Below, one piece after another: positions 8,736 to 17,567 of a stretch of 64,000 bases of DNA. The stretch comes from Bacteroidia bacterium (lineage in GTDB: Bacteria; Bacteroidota; Bacteroidia; Bacteroidales; Prolixibacteraceae): positions 20,284-84,283 of the forward strand of contig JAPLDR010000062.1 in NCBI GenBank assembly GCA_026391655.1. The letters run 5' to 3'. Every line of letters starts with the position of its first letter. Position 1 is the first letter of the stretch. Made by a program: the position numbers and the translations under genes. The notes under the pieces were generated by a model. It ran no database searches. It worked only from the letters and a program-made list of their open reading frames with translations, and was not told where the DNA came from.

Positions 8736-9347
8736 ATGAGTAATTTTGACAATGTGGCCCGGACATGGGACGAAAATCCTGTTCATCTGGAGCGCTCGAT
8801 GGCGATTGCCTCGAAAATGGAGAAAATGCTTCCACTCAGTAATCAAATGAAGGCGCTTGAATTCGGGGCCGGAACCGGCATTTTAAGTTTTCTACTCAGC
8901 GAAAAGTTGAATCAGATCGTGATGATGGACAGCTCTGCAGAGATGGTGCGGGTGATGGAAGAGAAGATTTTCAATCAAAGGGTCACCAACCTTTTTCCAC
9001 TATGGTTTAACCTCGGGAATGACTTGCCTGATCAATCATTCAATCTGATATTTAGTCAGATGGTTTTGCATCATATATCCGATATTCCGTCCATCTTTGG
9101 AAAATTCTGCCACATGCTTTTACCCGGGGGTTTCCTGGCCATTGCCGATCTTTATCCCGAAGATGGCTCTTTTCATGGTGCAGGTTTTGATGGTCATTTA
9201 GGATTCGATCCGGAGAAACTTAAGGTACTGCTTCAGGAGGTTGGTTTCAAAAATGTTTTTTTTGAATGGTGCTTTTCGATGTTAAAAGATACAACTGATG
9301 TCAGCTATAAATCATTCCCCATCTTTCTGATTACCGCTTCTAAATAA
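8736..9347 (+). CDS. Class I SAM-dependent methyltransferase
   Basis: This 203-aa cytosolic methyltransferase of the Methyltransf_11/25 type has the SAM-binding motif I ALEFGAGTGILSFLL, an acidic motif II VMMDSSAEMVRVMEEK, and a later LPDQSFNLIFSQMVLHHISDI segment typical of UbiE-like enzymes. The N-terminus ARTWDENPVHLERS is common in small-molecule methyltransferases of anaerobes. The substrate is unknown. The metallo-beta-lactamase gene begins 7 bp after its stop, so the two are probably co-transcribed. Confidence 0.9.
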   Translation: MSNFDNVARTWDENPVHLERSMAIASKMEKMLPLSNQMKALEFGAGTGILSFLLSEKLNQIVMMDSSAEMVRVMEEKIFNQRVTNLFPLWFNLGNDLPDQSFNLIFSQMVLHHISDIPSIFGKFCHMLLPGGFLAIADLYPEDGSFHGAGFDGHLGFDPEKLKVLLQEVGFKNVFFEWCFSMLKDTTDVSYKSFPIFLITASK

Positions 9348-9354
9348 TCAATAA

Positions 9355-10190
9355 ATGAGAGTCGTCGTACTGATCGACAATAATCCCGATCCCGAAGGGA
9401 AATTTCTAACCGAACATGGGAATAGCATCTACTTCGAAGCTGATGGCTTAAAATGGCTGTTCGATGTGGGTGCATCACCCGATTTCGGGATCAATGCCAG
9501 GGCAATGGAGATTGATATTGCTGATATTGATTTTCTGGTTCTTTCGCACGCTCATCGCGACCACACTGGCGGACTGGAGTACTTTCTCCGAAAGAATAAA
9601 AAAGTACGTGTTGTAATGGCTCCTCTTAGCTGCGGCCAATTGTTCGTTTCTTACCGAAAACAGATTCACCACGATATAACGATCAATCATGAAATTGTGA
9701 CAGCCTTTGCCGACATGACTGTTGCTTGTCCCCAAATGTTACCTTGATCCGAAATATCCCGAAGATTGATCCGCTACCCAAGGCCAATAGTTTACTTTTT
9801 CAGACTGACTGTAAGGTGGAACGCGCCGACGATTTCCGGCATGAAATTGTGCTGGCAGTCAAAACTGCGGAAGGTTTGGTGCTCTTTTCGGGTTGTTCGC
9901 ATCACGGCATACTCAATATTTTAAGAGCCTCTTCCCAAGCTTTTGATGGGGAGAAACTAATTGCTACCATTGGCGGAACCCATTTGCCGGACAGCGACGC
10001 ATATGATCGGTTTGAAACGATGGAGGAGATCACCGATATGGCAAATACGATTGTTCGGCAATATCCTGGAATGAGGCTGATTACGGGGCATTGCACGGGA
10101 AAACAAGCGCAGCAACAGTTTTCAAAGATACTATCCAATCGTTTTGACCTTTTCCACAGTGGTGCAACTTATTATTTCGACGAAAAATAA
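9355..10190 (+). pseudogene. MBL-fold metallohydrolase, frameshifted
   Basis: Two overlapping frames make one metallo-beta-lactamase-fold protein of about 278 aa. The first (9355-9747) carries the metal-binding motif SHAHRDHTGG after VLIDNNPDPEGKFLTEHG. The second (from about 9726 to 10190) carries the rest: FSGCSHHGILNIL, IGGTHL and LITGHCTGKQA. The break is at the CCCC run 9730-9733: one more C would join them as ...TVACPPNVTL. The family resembles archaeal/bacterial dihydropteroate-linked MBL proteins (AtsA/RomA-like); the substrate is unknown. It may be a real frameshift or a homopolymer sequencing error. The length and motifs are otherwise intact. Confidence 0.8.
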
Positions 10191-10524
10191 TAGAATTAGC
10201 ATCGAATCGATTTATTTTTACGTATTTTTCCGCGATGAAACTTCAATGAACAGGCGTTTTATTCGAACAATATTACGATCAGTTTGTTAACTCTTTCATC
10301 ACATAAGACAACCATACAGCTGAAAATATTTTTAAGGTAACAGCTCATAAAGGAGAGCGTTGAACACAGTTGAATTTTGCGGATCGGAAATTCGCTCATT
10401 AAAATCTGCAAAGCAAAAATAACTTTTGTATTCAAAATTTCCATATTGAAGCAAGCTGTAATACCAATTTATTAACCTTCATATGAAACACCCATGATTC
10501 TGCGCATCGCAAACACGAATGAAG

Positions 10525-10542
10525 ATCCGCCAACTGGCGGAT
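10525..10542. repeat. Palindrome ATCCGCCA-AC-TGGCGGAT
   Basis: A perfect 8-bp-arm palindrome lies in the 392-bp gap 10191-10582. A second copy (TCCGCCA-GC-TGGCGGA) is at 18436-18451. It sits directly upstream of a shared leader ending at the next start codon. The rest of the gap shows no gene; a 61-codon minus frame at 10259-10444 has no support. Confidence 0.65.
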
Positions 10543-10547
10543 GGGTG

Positions 10548-10582
10548 TTCCTTCCGACCATTGAAAAACAAATTATTAACGG
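10548..10582 (+). repeat. Shared 35-bp gene leader, copy A
   Basis: This segment runs from TTCC to the base before ATG 10583 and contains the core AAAAACAAATTATTAACGG. Closely similar segments end at the start codons at 39092 (+), 42207 (-) and 47922 (-). Confidence 0.65.
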
Positions 10583-13399
10583 ATGAAAAGCGATAATAAA
10601 GCAGAAGCTTCTACAATTCTCCGCCAAAAAGCAGAAGCCCTGATGAACAAGAGAACATTAAAAAAAAGTTCACCACTTTCTGAAATCGATGCTATTAAAC
10701 TTGTACATGAGCTTGAGGTGTACCAGATTGAGCTGGAATTGCAAAACGAAGAGCTCTTCAGGGCAAAAGCCGAAGCAGCAGAATTTGCTTCCGGAAAATA
10801 TGCGGAGTTATACGATTTTGCACCGTCAGGTTATTTCACACTTTCCAGGGAAGGCAATATTATTGAGCTGAACCTCTGCGGATCGCAAATGCTTGGCAAA
10901 GAGCGTTCACAATTAAAAAACAGTTCGTTTGGGTTTTTTGTTTCGAATGAAACCAGACCAGGCTTCAATCATTTTCTTGGCAGAGTATTTAATAGCAAAG
11001 AGAAGGAAACCTGCGAATTAACACTTACGGTTAACGGCAACCAACCTATTTTTGCTCAGCTTACCGGCGTCCTTACTGAGAATGAAACGCATTGCCTGGT
11101 AACTGTGGTTGATACGACTCAAATTAAGGAGCTGACTGAATTAAATGAAATACTTTTATCCTCACTTCCACACCCGGCAATGTATATCAGGCGAATAGAC
11201 AGGGTGATATTGGCAGCAAATAAAATTGCATCAGATCTTGGCGTTGAGGTTGGGGGACATTGCTGGAGGGAGTTTATGAAAACAAATTTTGTATCGGAAC
11301 AAGATCGTGAGATTATGGCAAAGTATCCCAATATTGTGCCTGCTGAATTCGGCATTAAATGTTCCTTTTGTCTTGGAGATCAGTGTTTTACAGATGCTAC
11401 TGAACAAAATATCCCGGAAGTTCATGCTTTTGGTAAGATTTGGAATACTTTTTGGGTCAAGGTAAGCGATGATGTTTTTCTTCATTATGCTGTAAACATC
11501 ACCGAACAAAAACTTGCCGAAAAAGCATTGCGTGAAAGTGAAGAAAAATATCATGATTTGTTTGCCAATAATCCGCAACCCATGTGGATTTATGACCTCG
11601 AAACTCTTGCTTTCCTTGAAGTTAACGATGCTGCCGTAAATCACTATGGTTATTCAAAAGCGGAATTTCTGTCAATGACGATAAAGGATATCCGCCCTGC
11701 GGAAGACCTACCTGCCCTTCTGAAAGATATTGATCTAACTAATAACGGCTATTTTCAGGCTGGTGAATGGAGACATATCAAGAAAAACGGAGAAGTAATA
11801 ATTGTTGAAATCACCTCGCATTCAGTGATTTCGAATGGTCGGAAGGCACGTCATGTTTTAATTCACGACATCACCAAGTCAAAGCTGGCGGAGGAGGCAC
11901 TGAATTATGAACAGTACCTTTTACACACCCTGATGAACAACGTTCCTGCCCATATATATTTTAAGGATCTTAAAAGTCGATTTACCCGGATCAACAAAGC
12001 CCAGGCTAAATTATTTGGGCTGAGTGATCCCAGGCAGGCGGTTGGCAAAACTGATTTTGATTTTTTTACGGATGAACATGCACAGCTGGCCTACGAGGAT
12101 GAACAGGAAATTATCAGGACGGGGCAACCGGTCAGCCTGGAAGAGAGGGAAACATGGGCTGATCATTCTGATACCTGGGTTTCAACGAACAAGATGCCCT
12201 TACGCGACAAAGATGGAAAAATTAATGGCACATTCGGAATCTCGATGGACATCACCGCTCGCAAGAGTACCGAAGAGGTTCTGCGGAAGAGCGAGGAGAG
12301 ATATCGTACTTTAATTGAAAACATGGGTGAAGGGGTTGGCTTTTTAGATGTGAATGAAACATTTATTTTCGCCAACCGGTCAGCTGAAAAAATTTTTGGT
12401 ATTGACGAAGGGAAATTGACTGGATTATGTTTAAACGATTTTGTTGTTGGTGAAAATGTTGAAATATTAAAAAACGAAATTCATAAACGTATACAAGGGA
12501 AAAGCAGTGTTTATGAACACGAAATTGTTTTAAAAGACGGAAGTAAAAAACATGTTCTTATTTCGGCAACTCCAAATTTCGAGGATGGAAAATTCATTGG
12601 AACATTTGCTATTTTTCGTGATTTCACCGATTATAAGCAAGCCGAGGATAACCTTCGAAAGAGCGAAGAGGATTTACGAAAGATAAACGACGAAAAAGAT
12701 AAATTTTTCTCCATTATTGCCCACGATCTGCGAAGCCCGTTCAACGGATTTTTAGGATTGACCGAAATAATGGCAGAGGGAATGTCGCGCATGACGTTGG
12801 AAGAGATTCAGAAGATGGCCACGGTCATGCGAAACTCTGCCACAAATCTTTTCCGCTTACTCGGAAATCTATTAGAGTGGTCGCGCATGCAAAGAGGTTT
12901 AACCACTTTTGTCCCTGAGACCTGTTTAGTGATATCAAAAATCTCTGAAAGTATGATGATGGTGCAGGATGCGGCTGATAAAAAGGAAATTACAATCAAC
13001 TATGATGTTCCGGAAGATTTAATGGTTTTTACTGATGGAAATATGTTCGGAGTCATTATCCGAAATTTAGTTACCAATGCGGTGAAGTTTACGCCCAAAT
13101 ATGGAAGTATTACTGTTTCTGCAAAGTCTGTTTACGACAACTTTGTTGAGATTTCCATCATGGATACAGGTATTGGAATGGATGCAGATATAATTGATAA
13201 TCTTTTCCGTCTCGACATAAATACAAGTCGCAAAGGTACAGAAGGCGAATCAAGTACTGGACTCGGATTAATCATCTGCAAAGACTATGTCGAAAAACAC
13301 GGAGGAAAATTATGGGCTGAGAGTGAAGAAGGAAAAGGGAGTACCTTTCGGTTCACACTACCGGGACCAAATGAAGAAATGCAAAGTTCCGAAGTCTGA
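10583..13399 (+). CDS. Multi-PAS sensor histidine kinase
   Basis: This 938-aa cytosolic kinase lacks clear membrane segments. Its order is: an N-terminal module (ILRQKAEALM...HELEVYQIELELQNEEL) leading to a PAS (about 70-190); a second PAS (about 190-310) with a cysteine cluster KCSFCLGDQC; PAS (about 320-435); PAS_4 (about 440-565); PAS (about 570-690); HisKA with phospho-acceptor His714 in SIIAHDLRSPFNGF; and HATPase_c with N box NLVTNAVKFT and G boxes DTGIGMD and STGLGLIICKDYVEKHGG. It has no receiver, so phosphotransfer must be to another protein, possibly a REC in the same island. It is the first gene of the signalling island. Confidence 0.93.
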   Translation: MKSDNKAEASTILRQKAEALMNKRTLKKSSPLSEIDAIKLVHELEVYQIELELQNEELFRAKAEAAEFASGKYAELYDFAPSGYFTLSREGNIIELNLCGSQMLGKERSQLKNSSFGFFVSNETRPGFNHFLGRVFNSKEKETCELTLTVNGNQPIFAQLTGVLTENETHCLVTVVDTTQIKELTELNEILLSSLPHPAMYIRRIDRVILAANKIASDLGVEVGGHCWREFMKTNFVSEQDREIMAKYPNIVPAEFGIKCSFCLGDQCFTDATEQNIPEVHAFGKIWNTFWVKVSDDVFLHYAVNITEQKLAEKALRESEEKYHDLFANNPQPMWIYDLETLAFLEVNDAAVNHYGYSKAEFLSMTIKDIRPAEDLPALLKDIDLTNNGYFQAGEWRHIKKNGEVIIVEITSHSVISNGRKARHVLIHDITKSKLAEEALNYEQYLLHTLMNNVPAHIYFKDLKSRFTRINKAQAKLFGLSDPRQAVGKTDFDFFTDEHAQLAYEDEQEIIRTGQPVSLEERETWADHSDTWVSTNKMPLRDKDGKINGTFGISMDITARKSTEEVLRKSEERYRTLIENMGEGVGFLDVNETFIFANRSAEKIFGIDEGKLTGLCLNDFVVGENVEILKNEIHKRIQGKSSVYEHEIVLKDGSKKHVLISATPNFEDGKFIGTFAIFRDFTDYKQAEDNLRKSEEDLRKINDEKDKFFSIIAHDLRSPFNGFLGLTEIMAEGMSRMTLEEIQKMATVMRNSATNLFRLLGNLLEWSRMQRGLTTFVPETCLVISKISESMMMVQDAADKKEITINYDVPEDLMVFTDGNMFGVIIRNLVTNAVKFTPKYGSITVSAKSVYDNFVEISIMDTGIGMDADIIDNLFRLDINTSRKGTEGESSTGLGLIICKDYVEKHGGKLWAESEEGKGSTFRFTLPGPNEEMQSSEV

Positions 13400-13540
13400 A
13401 GCCCAAAGTCTGAAGTCAGCTTCTCCCGTCTTCCGACTATTAATAAAATCAACAACTTTGCGTCCAATTCATTGATTTTTTGCGTACTTTTCGGGAATAA
13501 AGCCTTTTGAAACATCGTCTAATTTCCAATACCTTTTCTC

Positions 13541-16500
13541 ATGAGTACCAGGAAGCCAAAATCTACAGAACCCATAAAAGAAAAAACATACACTCCAACT
13601 GATAGTATTCAGTTTCCAATTGTCGGCCTCGGCGCCTCGGCGGGCGGGCTAGAAGCATTGGAGCAGTTCTTTGGTAATATGCCCAAAGACAACGGTATGG
13701 CTTTTGTCGTGATCCAGCACCTTGACCCGACCCACGTTGGCATTATGCCCGAGTTGTTGCAACGAATTACCCTAATGAAGGTGATACAGGCCAGCGACCG
13801 CCTTAAAGTGAAACCAAACTGTGTATATGTGATACCGCCCAATAAAAGCATGTCGCTGCTGAAAGGCGCACTGTATTTGTTCGATCCGGTTGAATCGCGT
13901 GGCCTGCGTTTACCTATCGATATTTTCTTCCGTTCGTTAGCCGACGACAGACAGGAAAAAAGCATTGGTATTATCCTTTCGGGCATGGGCTCCGACGGCA
14001 GCCTGGGACTGAAAGCCATTAAAGAAAAAAATGGCATAGCGGTGGTGCAGGAACCCGCCTCGGCCAAATTCGACAGCATGCCCCGTAGTGCCATGGCAGC
14101 CGTAAACGCTGATATTGTGGCACCCGCAGATGAATTGCCCGCCAGACTGATCTCTTTCCTGAAATTTATTCCGGCGGTAAAAACAGATACTGATACAGAG
14201 ATAAAAAACAAAAGCAACCTCGATAAAATTATCATCCTGCTTCGCGAACAATCGGGTCACGACTTTTCGTTGTATAAGAAAAACACTTTGTTTCGGCGTA
14301 TCGAAAGGCGCAAGGGCATTCATCAGATAGATAATATACATAGCTATGTGCGCTTTTTACAGGAAAATCCAAAAGAGGTAGAGCTGCTTTTCAAAGAGTT
14401 GCTGATTGGTGTTACGAGTTTTTTTCGCGACATTCCTGTGTGGAAAATACTCAAAGACACTATTCTTCCTGACCTGATGAATGAATTGCCTGATGGACAT
14501 GTGCTGCGTGCCTGGGTGACAGGGTGCTCGACCGGAGAAGAGGCCTATTCATTGGCGATTGTTTTTAAAGAGGCGCTTGAAAAAATTAAAAAGCACAAAA
14601 AACTAACATTACAGGTATTCGCCACTGATCTCGACCTTGATGCCATTGAGAAAGCCCGTAAAGGTGTTTTCTCCGATAAAATTGCTGTCGATGTATCGCC
14701 CGAACGCCTCAGCCGGTTTTTTACGGTTGATACTGAAGGCTTTCGCGTGAATACTGCCATACGCGAAATGGTCGTGTTTGCTCCTCAGAATGTGATCAAA
14801 GACCCGCCATTTACCAAGCTTGATATACTGACGTGCCGCAATATGCTGATATACATGGAGCCCGAATTACAGCGAAAACTGATGACTCTGTTTAGTTACA
14901 GCCTTAACCCCGGCGGAATTTTGTTGCTTGGCACGGCAGAAACACTTGGAGGTTATAATGAAGGGTTTAAAGAGCTTGATGCCAAATTGAAAATCTATAA
15001 ACGTTCTCCATCTGTTCAATCGCCTCAATTAATTGATTTTCCAAGCTCTTTTTACAATCGTAAAGCAGTGACACCTGAAAAAAAAACACCTCCGAAAATG
15101 ATTGAAAACATCCAGACCCTTGCAGATCAGATTTTGCTTCAGCGCTTCGCCCCTGCCAGTGTGCTTGTAAATGACCAGGGCGATATCGTTTATATTACGG
15201 GTCGTACAGGGAAATACCTTGAACCCGTAGCTGGTAAAGCAAACTGGAATATTTATGCCATGGCACGTGATGGATTGAGCCACGAACTGCCGGGCGCTTT
15301 CCGCAAAGCAATGCAAAACTTTGACCCTGTAATTATACGAAATATTAGAATAGGAAGTAACGGAGGGACTCATTTTGTGGATGTTACAGTTCAACGCATC
15401 GAAACCCCCGATTCGATAAAAGGTATGATTATGGTCGTTTTTACTGATGTGCCATCCATGGTTCTACATGATACAGTGACACTGAAAACAGGATCACGAA
15501 GTTCATCGGGGCGGCAGAAGGAACTGGAGATTGAACTGCAACGAAGTAATGAAGAGATTCAAAGCATCCGCGAAGAGATGCAAACATCGCAGGAAGAGCT
15601 GAAATCGACCAACGAGGAACTTCAATCGACAAATGAAGAATTGCAATCAACAAACGAAGAGCTTACCACCTCCAAAGAAGAGATGCAGAGTCTGAACGAG
15701 GAACTGCAAACGGTTAATATTGAACTACAAAGTAAGGTGTCTGATTTTGTACGCGCGAACGATGATATGAAAAATCTGCTCAACAGTACCGAGGTCGCTA
15801 CCCTTTTCCTCGACAAGGATTTGAACATTCGAAGGTTTACCGACCAGGTAGTCAAAATATTTAAATTGCGTAACGTCGATATCGGCAGGCCTTTCACTGA
15901 TCTGGTCAACGATTTGCAATACCCTGAAATAGAGAATCATGCCCTGCAAGTAATAAAAAATCTGATATCTATTGAAACGGCCATTGAAACACACGACAAA
16001 AGGTGGTTTAATATCCGTATTATGCCCTACCGTACACTCGATGATCGTATCGATGGACTGGTTATCACATTTGCCGACATCAGCGTATCCAAAAAGATGG
16101 AAACTGAACTGAAAGAATCAAATGACTCGCTAAAGACAAAGGAGAAGGCATTGGCCATTTCGGAGACCAGTTATCGTCGCCTCTTTGAATCGTCGAAAGA
16201 TGGGATTCTTATTCTCGATGCAAAAACCGGAAAGATTAAGGATGTGAATCCATTTTTGATTGATTTGTTGGGCTACTCACAAGAACAATTCATTGAAAAA
16301 ACAATCTGGGAAATTGGATTCTTTAAAGATATAGTCGCTAATCAAGATAAATTTTTAGAATTACAGCAAAAGGAATTTGTGCGGTATGAAGATTTACCCC
16401 TTGAAACGATTGACGGGCGAAAGATCAATGTTGAGTTCGTCAGCAGTGTTTATATGGTAGATAAAAAGAAGGTAATTCAGTGTAATATTCGTGACATCAC

Positions 16501-16543
16501 CGAGCGTAAGAAAGCTGAAGAATCGCTTCAGGGGCGCAAGTAA
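13541..16543 (+). CDS. CheB-CheR fusion protein with C-terminal PAS domains
   Basis: This 1000-aa fusion has a CheB methylesterase domain (about 25-215) with the triad Ser33 (GASAGG), His60 (QHLDP) and Asp152 (GMGSDG). A CheR methyltransferase follows (about 220-500) with VTGCSTGEEAYSLAIVF, VFATDLDLDAIEKARKG and ILTCRNMLIYM. Next comes a PAS-like region, then a coiled coil (about 660-730) built of repeats such as STNEELQ, and two PAS domains ending in DITERKKAEESLQGRK. CheB/CheR domains normally set glutamyl methylation of chemoreceptors. No MCP is nearby, and such fusions in non-motile bacteria are thought to tune other sensors. It lacks a kinase domain. Confidence 0.93.
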   Translation: MSTRKPKSTEPIKEKTYTPTDSIQFPIVGLGASAGGLEALEQFFGNMPKDNGMAFVVIQHLDPTHVGIMPELLQRITLMKVIQASDRLKVKPNCVYVIPPNKSMSLLKGALYLFDPVESRGLRLPIDIFFRSLADDRQEKSIGIILSGMGSDGSLGLKAIKEKNGIAVVQEPASAKFDSMPRSAMAAVNADIVAPADELPARLISFLKFIPAVKTDTDTEIKNKSNLDKIIILLREQSGHDFSLYKKNTLFRRIERRKGIHQIDNIHSYVRFLQENPKEVELLFKELLIGVTSFFRDIPVWKILKDTILPDLMNELPDGHVLRAWVTGCSTGEEAYSLAIVFKEALEKIKKHKKLTLQVFATDLDLDAIEKARKGVFSDKIAVDVSPERLSRFFTVDTEGFRVNTAIREMVVFAPQNVIKDPPFTKLDILTCRNMLIYMEPELQRKLMTLFSYSLNPGGILLLGTAETLGGYNEGFKELDAKLKIYKRSPSVQSPQLIDFPSSFYNRKAVTPEKKTPPKMIENIQTLADQILLQRFAPASVLVNDQGDIVYITGRTGKYLEPVAGKANWNIYAMARDGLSHELPGAFRKAMQNFDPVIIRNIRIGSNGGTHFVDVTVQRIETPDSIKGMIMVVFTDVPSMVLHDTVTLKTGSRSSSGRQKELEIELQRSNEEIQSIREEMQTSQEELKSTNEELQSTNEELQSTNEELTTSKEEMQSLNEELQTVNIELQSKVSDFVRANDDMKNLLNSTEVATLFLDKDLNIRRFTDQVVKIFKLRNVDIGRPFTDLVNDLQYPEIENHALQVIKNLISIETAIETHDKRWFNIRIMPYRTLDDRIDGLVITFADISVSKKMETELKESNDSLKTKEKALAISETSYRRLFESSKDGILILDAKTGKIKDVNPFLIDLLGYSQEQFIEKTIWEIGFFKDIVANQDKFLELQQKEFVRYEDLPLETIDGRKINVEFVSSVYMVDKKKVIQCNIRDITERKKAEESLQGRK

Positions 16544-16589
16544 AACCGATGAAAAAAATAGGGAAGCCTTACTATTCGAGCGGTTGAAA

Positions 16590-16634
16590 ACCCCCGAAGT
16601 GGTAATAATCAATAACTATCACCACTTCGGGGGT
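16590..16634. terminator. Perfect 14-bp inverted repeat after cheB-cheR fusion
   Basis: ACCCCCGAAGTGGT (16590-16603) and ACCACTTCGGGGGT (16621-16634) are exact complements with a 17-nt loop. It lies 47 bp after the stop. There is no T run, so the terminator role is uncertain; it may instead be a dispersed repeat or transcript-stabilising hairpin. Confidence 0.55.
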
Positions 16635-16783
16635 CTGAAAAAGACCACCCCAAGGGTTTGTGACTGCCGCCCGAAGGGTTTTATGAAAATGGTGAACTAA
16701 TTTGCTTCTAGTCTGTTTACAATATACAATATATCACCGATTTCATCGGTGCAGTCTCTAACGGGGTATAAAACTTGATTCCC

Positions 16784-17479
16784 ATGAAAAAAGACAACCA
16801 ATCAGCCGCTGCCATCCTTCGCCAAAAAGCAGAAGAGTTGCTGAGAAAGAATATTTTAGAAACGGGTTCGCTTTTTTCTGACATAGACGCACTTAAAATC
16901 AGCCATGAGCTGGAAGTGTACCATATCGAACTGCAACTACAGAATGATGAACTTATGCTGGCAAAATCCTCTGAGCGGGATGCTACTGAAAAATACACTG
17001 AACTATACGACTTTGCACCGTCGGGTTATTTTACTGTTTCAAAAGAAGGAAACATAATTGAGATAAACCTCTGCGGATCGCAAATGCTTGGTGCAGATCG
17101 GTCACGTATTAAAAGCAGCAACTTCGGTTTTTTTGTTTCTGATGATACAAAACCAATCTTCAATAGTTTTCTCGAAAATGTATTTAACAGCAGAACCAAA
17201 GAGACCGGTGAGGTGACCTTGTCTGTTAACGGCAAATTGCCTGTCTATGTTCATCTTACCGGAATCGCTACCGAAAATGGAGAAAAATGCCTTGTAACAA
17301 TGGTTGATATCACTGAGCGCAAGTTGGCAGAAGAAGCATTAAATGAAAAAATGGATGAGTTGGTACTGTTCCACAACCTGACAGTGGGAAGAGAACTTAA
17401 GATGATTGAATTGAAAAAGGAGATTAATGAACTTCTCCGAAAATCGGGTCAGGCAGAAAGACATGTCATAGTCGAATGA
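16784..17479 (+). CDS. Stand-alone PAS-domain protein
   Basis: This 231-aa protein has the same N-terminal module as the kinases starting at 10583 and 24485: ILRQKAEELL...HELEVYHIELQLQNDEL, then YDFAPSGYFTVSKEGNIIEINLCGSQMLG in a PAS domain ending with VDITERKLAEEAL. The C-terminus (LFHNLTVGRELKMIELKKEINELLRKSG) is a helix that in related proteins links PAS to a kinase core, but here the gene stops. It may serve as a sensory adaptor for the CheR or kinase neighbours. ATG 16784 is preferred over the TTG at 16775. Confidence 0.82.
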   Translation: MKKDNQSAAAILRQKAEELLRKNILETGSLFSDIDALKISHELEVYHIELQLQNDELMLAKSSERDATEKYTELYDFAPSGYFTVSKEGNIIEINLCGSQMLGADRSRIKSSNFGFFVSDDTKPIFNSFLENVFNSRTKETGEVTLSVNGKLPVYVHLTGIATENGEKCLVTMVDITERKLAEEALNEKMDELVLFHNLTVGRELKMIELKKEINELLRKSGQAERHVIVE

Positions 17480-17540
17480 AAGAATTGAGCACTTAAAGTT
17501 CGAAATATAGAATAAGAGTTTAACTTTAGGCACTGCTTTA

Positions 17541-17560
17541 ATCTGCGTTCAGTAAAAAAT
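17541..17560 (+). repeat. Shared leader ATCTGCGTTCARTAAAAAA, copy 1
   Basis: This segment lies 7 bp before the GTG start at 17568. A near-identical segment at 18524-18543 precedes the ATG at 18552. Confidence 0.5.
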
Positions 17561-17567
17561 CAAGCTG

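Noticed and set aside
10259-10444. 61-codon minus ORF in the gap before the first kinase
   Set aside because: There are no homology features or ribosome-binding site, and the composition is that of AT-rich intergenic DNA.
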